Source of the DNA: Burkholderia cenocepacia
GTDB lineage: Bacteria > Pseudomonadota > Gammaproteobacteria > Burkholderiales > Burkholderiaceae
Assembly (NCBI RefSeq): GCF_900446215.1
Contig: NZ_UAQZ01000001.1
Location: 1,426,001-1,490,000 of the forward strand
Direction: 5' to 3'
DNA: 64,000 nucleotides
Shown: piece by piece, positions 1 through 7,850 of the stretch
Layout: every line of letters starts with the position of its first letter
Position numbering within the stretch: the first letter of the stretch is position 1
Made by a program: the position numbers and the translations under genes
Notes under the pieces: model-generated
The model's input: the letters and a program-made list of their open reading frames with translations, nothing else
What the model was told of the DNA's origin: nothing
Database searches by the model: none

Positions 1-53
1 CGCGGCGCGTTGAGGAGCTGGACTGGAAGCTCTTCTACGGGCTGTCAGCGTGA
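1..53 (+). pseudogene. 3' end of a probable MbcA/ParS/Xre-type antitoxin (partial)
   Basis: Only the last 16 codons are in the window (reading from base 3); they encode RRVEELDWKLFYGLSA and end in TGA at 51-53. The stop overlaps the GTG start of the next reading frame (GTGA), a junction typical of toxin-antitoxin pairs. The VEEL...YGL ending resembles the C-terminus of DUF2384 (MbcA/ParS/Xre) antitoxins that pair with RES toxins, and the following frame begins like a RES toxin. The identification is inferred from that pairing and this short tail. Confidence 0.4.
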
Positions 54-238
54 AATTGTTCCGCATCGCTGATACGCGGCACACGATTTGGAGCGGCACC
101 GGCGCGATGTTGGTCGGTGGCCGCCGCTGGATTCCGATAGTGTCAACGCGAGACTGGCTGAACAATTTTGCCGTAGGTTTAGTGCCGCGCAATTGCGATA
201 AGGTATTCCGAAGAAGGCATTCGAGAGACGGCGTCTAG
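50..238 (+). pseudogene. Truncated RES-domain toxin
   Basis: The frame opens with GTG overlapping the antitoxin stop. Its first 25 residues (VKLFRIADTRHTIWSGTGAM then LVGGR) look like the N-terminus of RES-domain toxins, NAD-degrading enzymes paired with DUF2384 antitoxins. After the GGR the expected RWNSPGR-type core is lost, and the remaining 37 residues look like noise before a stop at 236-238. An intact RES protein is about 150-200 aa, so this is a 5' fragment cut by a rearrangement near base 125. A perfect inverted repeat lies just downstream. Family assignment is from memory of the RES N-terminus. Confidence 0.45.
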
Positions 239-284
239 CGAAATGAAGGGGAACATATTGAGGGCTATATTACCCTTCATTTCG
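239..284. repeat. Perfect 12-bp inverted repeat with 22-bp loop
   Basis: cgaaatgaaggg at 239-250 is the exact reverse complement of cccttcatttcg at 273-284, with an AT-rich spacer at 251-272. It follows the truncated RES frame. It could be a terminator-like hairpin, but there is no following T-run, so a remnant of a mobile-element end or a small MITE-like element is as likely. The ten bases aatgaagggg also occur at 4819-4828. Confidence 0.5.
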
Positions 285-361
285 TGACATCGAGCGAACG
301 CCGCAGGCTTGTGGCGCTCCGCGCAACTAAAGTTGTGTCTAAGTTTCAACTAACGATGTGT

Positions 362-1783
362 CTACCCGGCGCGCGGCGCCGCTAGATGCGTCAGCACGCT
401 CAACCCGGCGTGAAGTTGAATCTGAACCAGTGTCCTGAGCGGAATCGGCTGCAGGTGGTCCGAGTGGGTGAGTCGGTCAATTTCACGCGACAGGAAATCC
501 GAACACGCGGCGCTCACGCGAAACCCTTCCCCTCGGTCCAGTGCCAGCATGGAGAGTCGGCGCGCGAGCGCGACGAGCCGCAGCAGGAACAGCCGGCCCG
601 TGACGTGACGGATCGTGTACTCGGCCCACGTCAATGTGCGCTGCTGCTCCGATTCGCTCATCGTGGGCGGAAAATCCTTTTCGTAATTGCCGATGAATTC
701 CCGCAGGCCCCGCCAGATACTGAGGGCCGCTGCGTTCGTCGCCGCGTAGTCCAGGGACAGCGCCCGTCGCGCCAACGGAAAAATATCCATGCTCCACGCC
801 CGGAGGTCCGCCTCAAGTTCGCCGAGGGACCGGTTTGACCGCCCATCGTCATGCAAGCGTGCGTGATCCCAAAACGGCACTTCCGTGACGAACGAAAAGG
901 TGCCGCGACTGGCCGTGTAGCCGGCACTGGAATTGCCAAGTGGACGTTCATCCGGCTGTACGAGGGCCGCGGCCTCTTGCGCTCGCATTCGCTCCTTTTC
1001 CATGTCCCGAAACTGAAAGATTCCGTCGGCCCACCGCCCGAGCGCAGCTTCGCCCACGGAATTGAGCGTCAACCCGTACTGGCCACTCACGCCCGCGAGC
1101 GTAGCGGCCAGTTCCGCTGGCATCGCCAAGGCGAGGTGGAACACGCCACCGAATTCCGCGTTATGCAGCGAGTACATGAAATCCGGCTTGGCGAGCTCGA
1201 TCGCGGCGCGCCAGGCAAGATTTTCCGGCAGCGGGTAGCGCGCGAGGCGATCATCCGGCTCGAACGGGAAAGTGTATTCGGCCTGTTCGGCGAACGGTGG
1301 ACGGTAAAGGTGCTTCAGATAGACACCGAGATCACCATAGGCTGAAAACCGGCCCTCATTGAGTCGAAGAGCGTCCGGTTCGATCGCCTTGATGAAATGC
1401 CAGCGATAAGGCAGAGACTGCCGCAGCGCCGGGTCGCGACACAGGCGGTCAATCAAGTAGTCGATCAGAAGGCAGCCGATCGGTTCGTTCGGATGCGGCG
1501 CGCCAATGAACAGCGCGGACAGTGGCCCGTCGCCGATCGAAATCAGGTCGATCGGCTCGCCCTGTCCAGACAGGTCCGCGCGGGTCACAGTGACGAGGTC
1601 GGGATAGCGGTGTTGAGTCTCCTGTGTCCGCTGCGCCATATGGTTAAACGTAGGAACGGCATGGAAATCCGGGACTTCCTTGACCAGGCTGAGCCAGTGG
1701 GGAAACGTCATGACAGTTCTGTATTCCGTGGTGAGGCGGGAAATTTCCCGTTCCAATGTGCGTGCCGATCCGCTGTCGGACAA
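362..1783 (-). CDS. M14-family zinc carboxypeptidase-like protein
   Basis: The 473-aa product has the zinc-site pattern of M14 metallocarboxypeptidases: HPNE at residues 97-100 (HxxE), a second histidine in SLHN (H207), and a candidate catalytic glutamate in FVTEVPFW (E301). Residues 1-70 look like a small helical leader and residues 370-473 an extra helical domain. There is no signal peptide, so it is probably cytosolic. Family members remove C-terminal residues from peptides or hydrolyse amide bonds; the substrate cannot be read here. It stands alone between a broken toxin-antitoxin remnant and IS-like repeats. The ATG at 1783 is the first in frame; an internal Met (residue 25) is possible. 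Confidence 0.75.
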   Translation of the reverse strand: MSDSGSARTLEREISRLTTEYRTVMTFPHWLSLVKEVPDFHAVPTFNHMAQRTQETQHRYPDLVTVTRADLSGQGEPIDLISIGDGPLSALFIGAPHPNEPIGCLLIDYLIDRLCRDPALRQSLPYRWHFIKAIEPDALRLNEGRFSAYGDLGVYLKHLYRPPFAEQAEYTFPFEPDDRLARYPLPENLAWRAAIELAKPDFMYSLHNAEFGGVFHLALAMPAELAATLAGVSGQYGLTLNSVGEAALGRWADGIFQFRDMEKERMRAQEAAALVQPDERPLGNSSAGYTASRGTFSFVTEVPFWDHARLHDDGRSNRSLGELEADLRAWSMDIFPLARRALSLDYAATNAAALSIWRGLREFIGNYEKDFPPTMSESEQQRTLTWAEYTIRHVTGRLFLLRLVALARRLSMLALDRGEGFRVSAACSDFLSREIDRLTHSDHLQPIPLRTLVQIQLHAGLSVLTHLAAPRAG

Positions 1784-2158
1784 CGAATCCCGGTTCGGTT
1801 CGATGGATCGAGAGCAAGAGGGACCGGCGCCGTGCCGACATCTCTTGCGATTTCCGCGCTACGGAGCTTTGCGAGCGGCATCATGCCGCAGTGAAAACAA
1901 GGTGTTATCGGCACATGTGATTCCAGCCGCCACGTTGGCGCACCCATTCCACCCACGGCGAATCGCTGGGCGGCCCGCCAAAGCCTTTCTGGTAGCGGAT
2001 GACCGTCACATAGTGCAATGTAGTTCCGTCACTCCGGAACCCTCGCGGATCAAGGCTTCCGGCCCTAATTTGGCGACTTTATTTTGGTCCATGGGTGCGG
2101 GCAGACTTCGCGATGCGTCAAACACGCCGTCCTGCATTTTCACTTTGCGCGATAGTGA
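1784..2158. other. Intergenic region with IS-end-like repeats and a protein-like fragment
   Basis: No intact gene is visible. On the minus strand an open stretch from about 2065 down to a TAA at 1905-1907 reads like protein (it contains VTVIRYQKGFGGPPSDSPWV) but has no start codon, so it may be the tail of a lost gene. ggcgactttattttggtc at 2072-2089 and tgcattttcactttgcgc at 2133-2150 resemble repeats found at 6012-6053 and may be remnants of the same insertion-sequence end. Confidence 0.35.
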
Positions 2159-2206
2159 CCCGGCAATTTTCCGTACACCTTGATCGCCCCGGCAATTTTC
2201 CGTACA
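2159..2206 (+). promoter_or_regulatory. Two 19-bp direct repeats, probable antitoxin operator
   Basis: cccggcaattttccgtaca occurs at 2159-2177 and again, identically, at 2188-2206, a period of 29 bp. The first copy abuts the -35 element and the second covers the spacer and part of the -10 element of the promoter for the DUF1778/GNAT pair. This is the layout expected for autorepression by the antitoxin or toxin-antitoxin complex. Confidence 0.75.
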
Positions 2207-2208
2207 AT
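2180..2208 (+). promoter_or_regulatory. Sigma-70-like promoter for the DUF1778/GNAT operon
   Basis: TTGATC at 2180-2185 and TACAAT at 2203-2208 are separated by 17 bp. The -10 ends 21 bp before the preferred ATG at 2230. The element sits between and inside the 19-bp direct repeats. Confidence 0.65.
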
Positions 2209-2229
2209 GGCGTCAGGAGGTGAATGACC

Positions 2230-2499
2230 ATGGCTACCACACGATTTGAGGCCCGCATCGAAACGGATGTGCACGCGGCGATCCGGCGCGCTGCCGAGAT
2301 TCAGGGGCGCACGATGTCCGATTTCGTCGTCTCGGCCGCCCGGGAGGCGGCGCAACGCGCGATTGCCGACGCGGAAGTGATCCGCCTGTCGGTCGCGGAA
2401 TCGGAACGGTTCGCGCACGCGATCCTGACGCCCGCCGAGCCGGTCGAGGCGCTTAAGCGTGCGATCGATCTTCACGACCAACTGCTGCGTAACGCATGA
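2230..2499 (+). CDS. DUF1778 ribbon-helix-helix antitoxin (TacA-like)
   Basis: This is an 89-aa antitoxin of the DUF1778 family. An N-terminal ribbon-helix-helix DNA-binding segment (ATTRFEARIETDVHAAIRRA, then TMSDFVV) is followed by a C-terminal tail that neutralises the GNAT toxin. The ATG at 2230 is preferred over 2224 because the AGGAGG at 2215-2220 is 9 nt from it but only 3 nt from the other. The stop overlaps the toxin start in ATGA, so the two are translationally coupled. Autorepression through the 19-bp repeats upstream is expected from the family. Confidence 0.85.
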   Translation: MATTRFEARIETDVHAAIRRAAEIQGRTMSDFVVSAAREAAQRAIADAEVIRLSVAESERFAHAILTPAEPVEALKRAIDLHDQLLRNA

Positions 2500-2984
2500 G
2501 CGGTGCGCAGTTGGTAGTGGCCGCCCTTGAGGCGGCTCATGATCGATCTCGATTCGCATGCGGCACGCCCGCGCTTGATCGATATCTGCGCGAAGTGGTT
2601 ACGCAGGACGTACGCCGCAGGGTGGCCGCCTGTTTCGTGATGCTCGACGGCAACGTCGTCGCGGGCTACTACACACTGTCTGCCGCCAGCGTCGCGCTCA
2701 CGGATTTGCCGCACGCCATCGCGCGCAAGTTGCCCCGTTATCCTGCGATCCCGGTGGTGCGCATGGGGCGCCTGGCCGTCGATCAGGCATATCGCGGCAG
2801 GCGACTCGGCGCAGCGCTGCTGGTCAACGCGCTGCAACGTGCCGCAAAGTCCGAAATCGCTGCGGTGGCTCTGACGGTTGACGCAAAGGACGAAACGGCG
2901 GCGGCGTTCTACCGGCATTTCGGCTTCGCGCCGCTGACTAGCGACCCGCTGGCATTGTTCATGCCATTGGCAACGGTGAAGTAG
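2496..2984 (+). CDS. GNAT-family toxin (TacT-like, aminoacyl-tRNA acetylating)
   Basis: The 162-aa GNAT acetyltransferase carries hallmarks of TacT/AtaT-type toxins. The FACGTPALDRYL segment (residues 20-31) matches the conserved FxCGxxxLDxxL start, MGRLAVDQAYRGRRLGAALL (90-109) is the acetyl-CoA-binding loop, and Y139 in FYRHFGF is the usual catalytic tyrosine. Known relatives acetylate charged tRNA and stop translation. It overlaps the DUF1778 gene by 4 bp (ATGA). All key residues are present, so it is probably active. Confidence 0.85.
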   Translation: MSGAQLVVAALEAAHDRSRFACGTPALDRYLREVVTQDVRRRVAACFVMLDGNVVAGYYTLSAASVALTDLPHAIARKLPRYPAIPVVRMGRLAVDQAYRGRRLGAALLVNALQRAAKSEIAAVALTVDAKDETAAAFYRHFGFAPLTSDPLALFMPLATVK

Positions 2985-2998
2985 CGGAAGCTATCACC

Positions 2999-4057
2999 GT
3001 GCGAGCCGTCGCTTCGCGCGACGATTGGGAGATCGGGCGACGAATCGTTGAGTTCGAGCAGGGCGGGAAGGGACGGGCCGCTTATGGCGAGGCGGTGATC
3101 CGCCGTTTGGGCGCCGATCTGTCAGAGCGATTCGGTCGCGGCTTCGGATGGCGCAATCTCGCACAGATGCGCGCCTTTTACTTGATGTGGCCTGCGGATC
3201 GGATTGTGCAGACACTGTCTGCACAATCCACGCCCGCCCGGATTGTCCCGACAGCGTCTGCAAAATCAACCAAGGCGGCGGTGAAGGCGCCGCCGGGCGG
3301 GGCGTTTGAGCTGAATTCTATCGCTCAGGCTTTTCCGTTGCCCTGGTCCGCCTACGTTCGCCTCCTCGCGGTGAAAGCGCAAGCTGCTCGAGACTTTTAC
3401 GAGGCTGAAGCGCTGCGTGAGGGCTGGTCTGTGCGGCAGCTTGACCGTCAGATCAGCAGTCAGCTCTATGAACGGCTGGTGCTGTCACGCAACAAGGCGT
3501 CCTTGCTCGGAAAGGCGGCCGTAGCGCAACCCGGCGATTTTCTATCGCCTGAGGAAGCGATCCGCGATCCGTTTGTCCTCGAATTTCTTGACATGAAGGA
3601 CGAATATTCGGAGTCGGATCTCGAAGCGGCTTTGATCCAGCACTTGGCGGATTTTCTCCTCGAGCTCGGCGATGACTTTGCGTTCATAGGCCGGCAGCGG
3701 CGTCTACGGATCGATGACACCTGGTTTCGAGTCGATCTCGTGTTTTTTCATCGGCGCTTGCGATGCCTGCTCATTATTGATTTGAAGGTCGGGCGCTTCA
3801 GCTATGCGGACGCGGGGCAGATGCATCTCTACCTCAACTACGCACGTGAACATTGGATGAAGCCCGGCGAAAACCCCCCGGTTGGCTTGATTCTGTGTGC
3901 TGAAAAAGGCGCGGCCGAGGCGCATTATGCACTCGACAACCTTCCGAACAAGATACTCGCAGCTGAGTATCAGATGATCCTCCCGGATGAGGCCACGTTC
4001 GCGCGAGAATTGGAGCGTACCAGGATCGAACTAGAGCGCCGGGGCCACAAGACGTGA
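2999..4057 (+). CDS. DUF1016 / YhcG-type PD-(D/E)XK nuclease-like protein, short N-terminus
   Basis: The 352-aa product has the DUF1016 N-terminal module (WEIGRRIVEF, residues 10-19) and a C-terminal PDDEXK nuclease core with D246 (FRVDLVFF) and the DLK triad (261-263). A variable linker carries the repeated QTLSAQS/PTASAKS motif (71-91) common in this family. The frame is open back to a TAG at 2939-2941, but the only usable start is the GTG at 2999, 14 nt after the toxin stop. About 20-30 residues normally preceding the W-x-I-G-R motif are therefore missing. It may be a natural short form or a fusion product of a deletion. Role unknown, possibly DNA processing or defence. Confidence 0.75.
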   Translation: MRAVASRDDWEIGRRIVEFEQGGKGRAAYGEAVIRRLGADLSERFGRGFGWRNLAQMRAFYLMWPADRIVQTLSAQSTPARIVPTASAKSTKAAVKAPPGGAFELNSIAQAFPLPWSAYVRLLAVKAQAARDFYEAEALREGWSVRQLDRQISSQLYERLVLSRNKASLLGKAAVAQPGDFLSPEEAIRDPFVLEFLDMKDEYSESDLEAALIQHLADFLLELGDDFAFIGRQRRLRIDDTWFRVDLVFFHRRLRCLLIIDLKVGRFSYADAGQMHLYLNYAREHWMKPGENPPVGLILCAEKGAAEAHYALDNLPNKILAAEYQMILPDEATFARELERTRIELERRGHKT

Positions 4058-4163
4058 CTTCTGCACCCGAAGCTTCGAGATGCTTGGATACGCGCGGATT
4101 GGCGGCCACGATGAAGCCAGCCATCCAGTAAGTCTTGATGTTGCCTTTACTCGCGATCAAGCT

Positions 4164-4593
4164 ATGCGAAAACACTCTACCCGGCGCCGACCGCCACTGA
4201 CGAAGGGCGCAACTGCTACCACTTCCGGTTGATCACGCCCGTCGTCTTTCTCTCAAACACCACCTCGCATTTGCACTGCTTTGCGGCGGCAGTGGTGATA
4301 TTGAGTCGATCGCCACGCTGTCCAATATGCTCGCGCTCGCCTTCTATTTGCGTTCCGACGGCGAAGCGGAACTTTATCGCTCCGTGGACTTCGCACTCAA
4401 CCAATGCATTGCGCGGGCAGAGCGGGGTGGCAAGTGGACTTTTACAGACGCGGAACGGACTGCACTCGAAGCGTTGCTTCGTGTTCATGATAAGCAACTT
4501 GCTTCGGTGCCGGTCCATCGCTATCTTGAAGCGCTGGAGCAGGTGCAGCATGTTGGCACGCCTTCCTTTAACTTGCCGATCGAATCGCACTGA
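4164..4593 (+). pseudogene. Frameshifted conserved hypothetical gene
   Basis: The ATG at 4164 opens MRKHSTRRRPPLTKG, a typical basic start of small plasmid or island proteins, but this frame stops at about 4230. From about 4201 the next frame reads well as protein: RRAQLLPLPVDHARRLSLKH, then a stretch with GGSGDIESIATLSNML, to a TGA at 4591-4593. Joining the two by a one-base shift near 4205 gives a single protein of about 142 aa. It resembles short helical hypothetical proteins from Burkholderia and Ralstonia mobile elements; I cannot name a function. If the shift is a sequencing error, the gene is intact. Confidence 0.45.
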
Positions 4594-4872
4594 TGCTGAA
4601 CGTTTTCTGCCTGTCGTGGCGAATATGGCGGCGGTTGATGTGCACGCATAAATCTGCGAGTTGGCGCAGCCAATGCGTGATCCGTGTGTGGACCTCGTCG
4701 TCGACAGTTTCTACGTAGAAACTCTAGGAAGCGAGTCACGGCGTGTGTAGTTGTATCGTCAAAGGGCACCGCGATGCTCTTTGTCGAAGTGGTTCTATTC
4801 CGTGGCGGGATCTAGTGGAATGAAGGGGCATCAGGATGACGGTACCCTGACCCAAGAACAAAGGACTCACCG

Positions 4873-5724
4873 ATGAGCACCTCATCCAGTCTCGATCCCA
4901 ATCTCCGCGATGTCCAATGTGTCGGGGAAGCGACGGACCTCGTGAGCTTTCTACAACACGTCGACAAGTGGCTTGCCAGCGTCCCCGTGATGGATCTCGA
5001 TTTCCCGTTGTTTCGCGGTCAGGAAGTCGAGTCGTGGCGGCTTGTGCCCTCCATTGGACGCGCACCGTACCAGATGCGGCTTCGGCCCGGCACCGAGCAA
5101 CGCATGCTCGACGAGTTCAAGCAGCGTGCCGTGCCTCACGTCGAATCGACCGTGGAGCTGACGAATGCCGACTGGCTCGCGATCGCGCAACACCACGCGA
5201 TGCCAACCCGCTTGCTGGATTGGTCGGGGAGTGCATTGTCGGCACTCTGGTTCGCTGTGAGAAAGCCGGCCGTCGAGAAACCGTGCGAGAACCGCTCGTG
5301 TGAAAGCGAGGAGGGCCGCGGCGTGTGGCCGGGCGCGATCTGGATGTTGCCCGTTACGCTTGGCGATCTGATCTCCTCCGAGGAGAGCAAAGATCCGCTC
5401 GGGCTCGGTCAAACACGTTTGTTTAAGCCGCGCCACGTGTCCCGCCGTATCGCTGCGCAGGATGGCTGGTTCACAGTGCATCGCGGCAAGCAGAGTGGGC
5501 TCGACACAAAGTATTTCGCGCTCGACACTAACCCTGAGTTTCGCGACCGGCTGCGCTATATTCGCATTCCAGGCGAGAAATTCGGCATCATCCGGGGACA
5601 GCTTCAGCGGGCCGGCATCAATCGCGGCATGTTGTTCCCGGACCTCGATGGGGTCGCCGGCCGCATCACCGACACCATCCTGTATCCAGCTGATCAGCCA
5701 ACGCCCGGCGCTGACAATCTCTGA
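4873..5724 (+). CDS. FRG-domain protein
   Basis: The 283-aa protein has the FRG domain signature: FRGQ at residues 47-50 and QHHAMPTRLLDW at 106-117, followed by ALSALWFAV. FRG domains are named for the conserved F/Y-R-G motif; they occur in phage-defence and mobile-element genes, and their biochemical activity is poorly defined. It stands alone, 280 bp after the frameshifted gene and just before IS-like repeats, which fits accessory DNA. The start is supported by an AAGGA about 10 nt upstream. No signal peptide or membrane segment is visible. Confidence 0.8.
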   Translation: MSTSSSLDPNLRDVQCVGEATDLVSFLQHVDKWLASVPVMDLDFPLFRGQEVESWRLVPSIGRAPYQMRLRPGTEQRMLDEFKQRAVPHVESTVELTNADWLAIAQHHAMPTRLLDWSGSALSALWFAVRKPAVEKPCENRSCESEEGRGVWPGAIWMLPVTLGDLISSEESKDPLGLGQTRLFKPRHVSRRIAAQDGWFTVHRGKQSGLDTKYFALDTNPEFRDRLRYIRIPGEKFGIIRGQLQRAGINRGMLFPDLDGVAGRITDTILYPADQPTPGADNL

Positions 5725-5902
5725 GGCGTCTCCCGTGGCCAATCGCCCTCAACAGAGACCCACCGCCGCTGCGCACCTATACCAATGACTGCCATCCCGC
5801 TGAATCGAGATTTATCACGCCGGCACGATGGCCCACTCAAACTTCGGTTCCGCGGAACGCGTAACCGCGCCTGCCGGCGGTGCGGGTGCGTCCCGGGCGA
5901 GT

Positions 5903-6053
5903 TGACATCTGTCTTCGCAACGCCCGGGGCGGTGACGACTTTATTGCGCGACACTCAAGCCAATGAATTTGCGGCAGTTTTCCGTTTTCCAGTCGATGCC
6001 GACCGACGAAGTGACATTTTTACTTCGCAAACGGTGACAACTTTGCTTTGGTC
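5903..6053. repeat. Four short related repeats resembling an IS21-type multi-repeat end
   Basis: tgacatctgtcttcgcaa (5903-5920), tgacgactttattgcgcga (5933-5951), tgacatttttacttcgcaa (6012-6030) and tgacaactttgctttggtc (6035-6053) share the pattern TGAC-N-A/C-T-rich-TTCGC/TTGG. Closely spaced, partly matching repeats are typical of IS21-family ends. Related copies sit at 2072-2089 and 2133-2150. No transposase is present, so these would be remnants. Confidence 0.4.
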
Positions 6054-6395
6054 TACGTCTGGCGGCATTGAGTCACCACTGATCAAGAGCACTGTCGTTG
6101 AAATTCTTGAGGGTACCGAGCCAGCCTTTAAGAGTCGAAAGCGCAAGTACGGTCTTTGATGGCGATGCGCTGGGGCGCTAAGGCTTTGAAGTCGCCGCGG
6201 TGGATGAAGAACCGCCGTCGCGGTCGCGTACCAATCCTGACGCCGGGACGAACGCGCCAGCGAGAAGAGGGTTTATCACGCGCGATTCGTTGGCGTTGAT
6301 GCCGGTCAATGACGATGATGCCGCGTGTGCGGCTTTCTGCCCAGGCGCATGGGGCCCGGCATCCGCGCGCGATCGATCGCCGCACCGAAGCATGA

Positions 6396-6409
6396 TTGAC
6401 ACAGGTCAA
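6396..6409 (+). promoter_or_regulatory. FNR-type box upstream of lipoprotein gene
   Basis: TTGACACAGGTCAA is a perfect TTGA-N6-TCAA palindrome with TTGAC/GTCAA half-sites. It lies 168 bp before the lipoprotein start and is the leftmost of the series. Confidence 0.6.
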
Positions 6410-6577
6410 TCGTGTCATCCGGAGCGGCAATACATTCGGTTTCAGCGCTCGCACACCATGACGCGTGATTGTGCGCCGGACGCGGCATGTTCGTCGCGGC
6501 GCGGCCGTGCCCTACACCAAGCCCAATCATGCCGTTCCATCACGAGCGGGAAATCACGGCTGCGCGAGGCACTTGCG

Positions 6578-7051
6578 ATGAAACGACGGATGTTGATGGC
6601 TGTTGTACTGCTTGCGCTCGGCGCATGTGCCGGGTCGCAGCGGGCCGCGACTTTCAGGTCGACGGAGACGCAACTGCTCGAGGGGCGTCAGGCGGCATCA
6701 CTACGGTGTTCGACTCGATCGGAATGCGATGGCGCGTGGAACCACACACAGCGTTACATCGAAAGTCACTCGGCTACCCGAGTCATCCCATCAGGCATGG
6801 ATCGGATCGAAACCGCACAACCGTATGTGGCCGGAGAAGTCTATCTGTGGGCTTCTCGCACGGTATCGGACGGTGGCGGCTACGTGATCCGGCTCAAGCC
6901 GATGTGCAAGGGCATGTACGACAGCGATGGCGGGCCCGGTTGGCAATACGATACGTGCGCGAAGAAAATTCTCGGGATACAGAGCGGCTTCCTGTCGTAC
7001 GTGCGTCAGCCGCCTTCGCCGCATATCCCATCGCTGCCGAGTGAGCGTTGA
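6578..7051 (+). CDS. Putative lipoprotein, hypothetical
   Basis: The 157-aa product begins with a lipoprotein signal (KRRMLMAVVLLALGAC) with the lipobox cysteine at residue 17, so it is probably anchored in the envelope. The mature part has no family I recognise; it contains several further cysteines (CSTRSEC, MCKGMY, DTCAKK) that could form disulfides. I chose the ATG at 6578 because it places the signal peptide at the N-terminus; the open frame extends further upstream without protein-like content. It follows an FNR-type box and precedes a universal stress protein. Confidence 0.7.
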   Translation: MKRRMLMAVVLLALGACAGSQRAATFRSTETQLLEGRQAASLRCSTRSECDGAWNHTQRYIESHSATRVIPSGMDRIETAQPYVAGEVYLWASRTVSDGGGYVIRLKPMCKGMYDSDGGPGWQYDTCAKKILGIQSGFLSYVRQPPSPHIPSLPSER

Positions 7052-7170
7052 ACATGTTGCGCGTCGCGTCAAGGCTCGTGTCGCGCTGGCACACGACCGA
7101 ACACGTCGATGCGCTCGCCGCTGCGGACCTCGGTCCCGTCCGCTGTCGGCATTCCGCCGATTTCAAACCG

Positions 7171-7184
7171 TTGACCTCGGTCAA
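7171..7184 (+). promoter_or_regulatory. FNR-type box upstream of usp
   Basis: TTGACCTCGGTCAA, perfect palindrome, 78 bp before the universal stress protein start at 7263. Confidence 0.75.
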
Positions 7185-7262
7185 CGAGCGCGTCCGGCCA
7201 GCGATGATGATGGAAACACATTCGAACGCCGCCAACGCGTCGGGTTATCCAGCGAGGTCCGC

Positions 7263-7733
7263 ATGTATACGAGCATCATGGTCGCAGTAGACGGTAGTCC
7301 TTCATCAAAAAAGGCGCTCGACGAAGGGCTGAAAATGGCCAGATCGTGCGGCGCACGGCTGTTCGCGGTTTTCGTCGTCGATAAATCCATTCTGTTTGCT
7401 TACGGCGGGCGTATGGAGCCGGCCGCGCTGCTCGACGAAATCCGTCACTATGGCAAGACGATCCTGCGAAGCGCTGACCGGGCGATCTCGCATGCCGGGG
7501 TGAACGGCGAGACGGAAATTGTCGAGACGGATATCGGGCAGGATGTCGTGGAGCGGCTACAGCGCTACGTCGACGATCGTTCGATCGATCTGGCCGTGAT
7601 CGGCACACACGGACGTCGCGGCATTCGGCGGATGCTCCTCGGCAGTGTCGCCGAACGCTTCCTGCGCGAATCCCGTTGCCCGGTTCTGCTCGTGCGCGAC
7701 GAAGGCCCCACACCCGCCGCCGTGGCGGCCTGA
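7263..7733 (+). CDS. Universal stress protein (UspA family)
   Basis: This single-domain 156-aa Usp opens with the usual MYTSIMVAVDGSPSSKKAL strand-loop. It carries the complete ATP-binding signature GTHGRRG (114-120) followed by GS at 127-128. Such proteins bind ATP and support survival under starvation or low oxygen. The FNR-type box 78 bp upstream suggests induction on oxygen loss. It is one of six usp genes in the window. Confidence 0.9.
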   Translation: MYTSIMVAVDGSPSSKKALDEGLKMARSCGARLFAVFVVDKSILFAYGGRMEPAALLDEIRHYGKTILRSADRAISHAGVNGETEIVETDIGQDVVERLQRYVDDRSIDLAVIGTHGRRGIRRMLLGSVAERFLRESRCPVLLVRDEGPTPAAVAA

Positions 7734-7850
7734 TTGCCGTCACGGCACGAAGCTCGGCGGTGGAGCCGAACGTGCGGGCCGGACGACACGGGCAACGTGC
7801 CGAGCGTGCCTTCGTCCGCAGTCAATGGACTATCAGGTCAGGTAACCATC

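Larger units (their letters stand above)
5725..6577. other. Gene-poor junction between accessory segment and hypoxia block
   Basis: No convincing coding region. It contains four related repeats at 5903-6053, a change in base composition after about 6130, and the first FNR-type palindrome at 6396-6409. Reading frames across it are interrupted or lack protein-like composition. Confidence 0.5.

Noticed and set aside
5785..6159. 124-codon plus-strand frame after the FRG gene
   Set aside because: It is built from the IS-end-like repeats (repeated VTTLL) and shows no protein-like character.
7048..7290. 80-codon frame between lipoprotein and usp
   Set aside because: Overlaps the FNR-type box and usp start, no motif.
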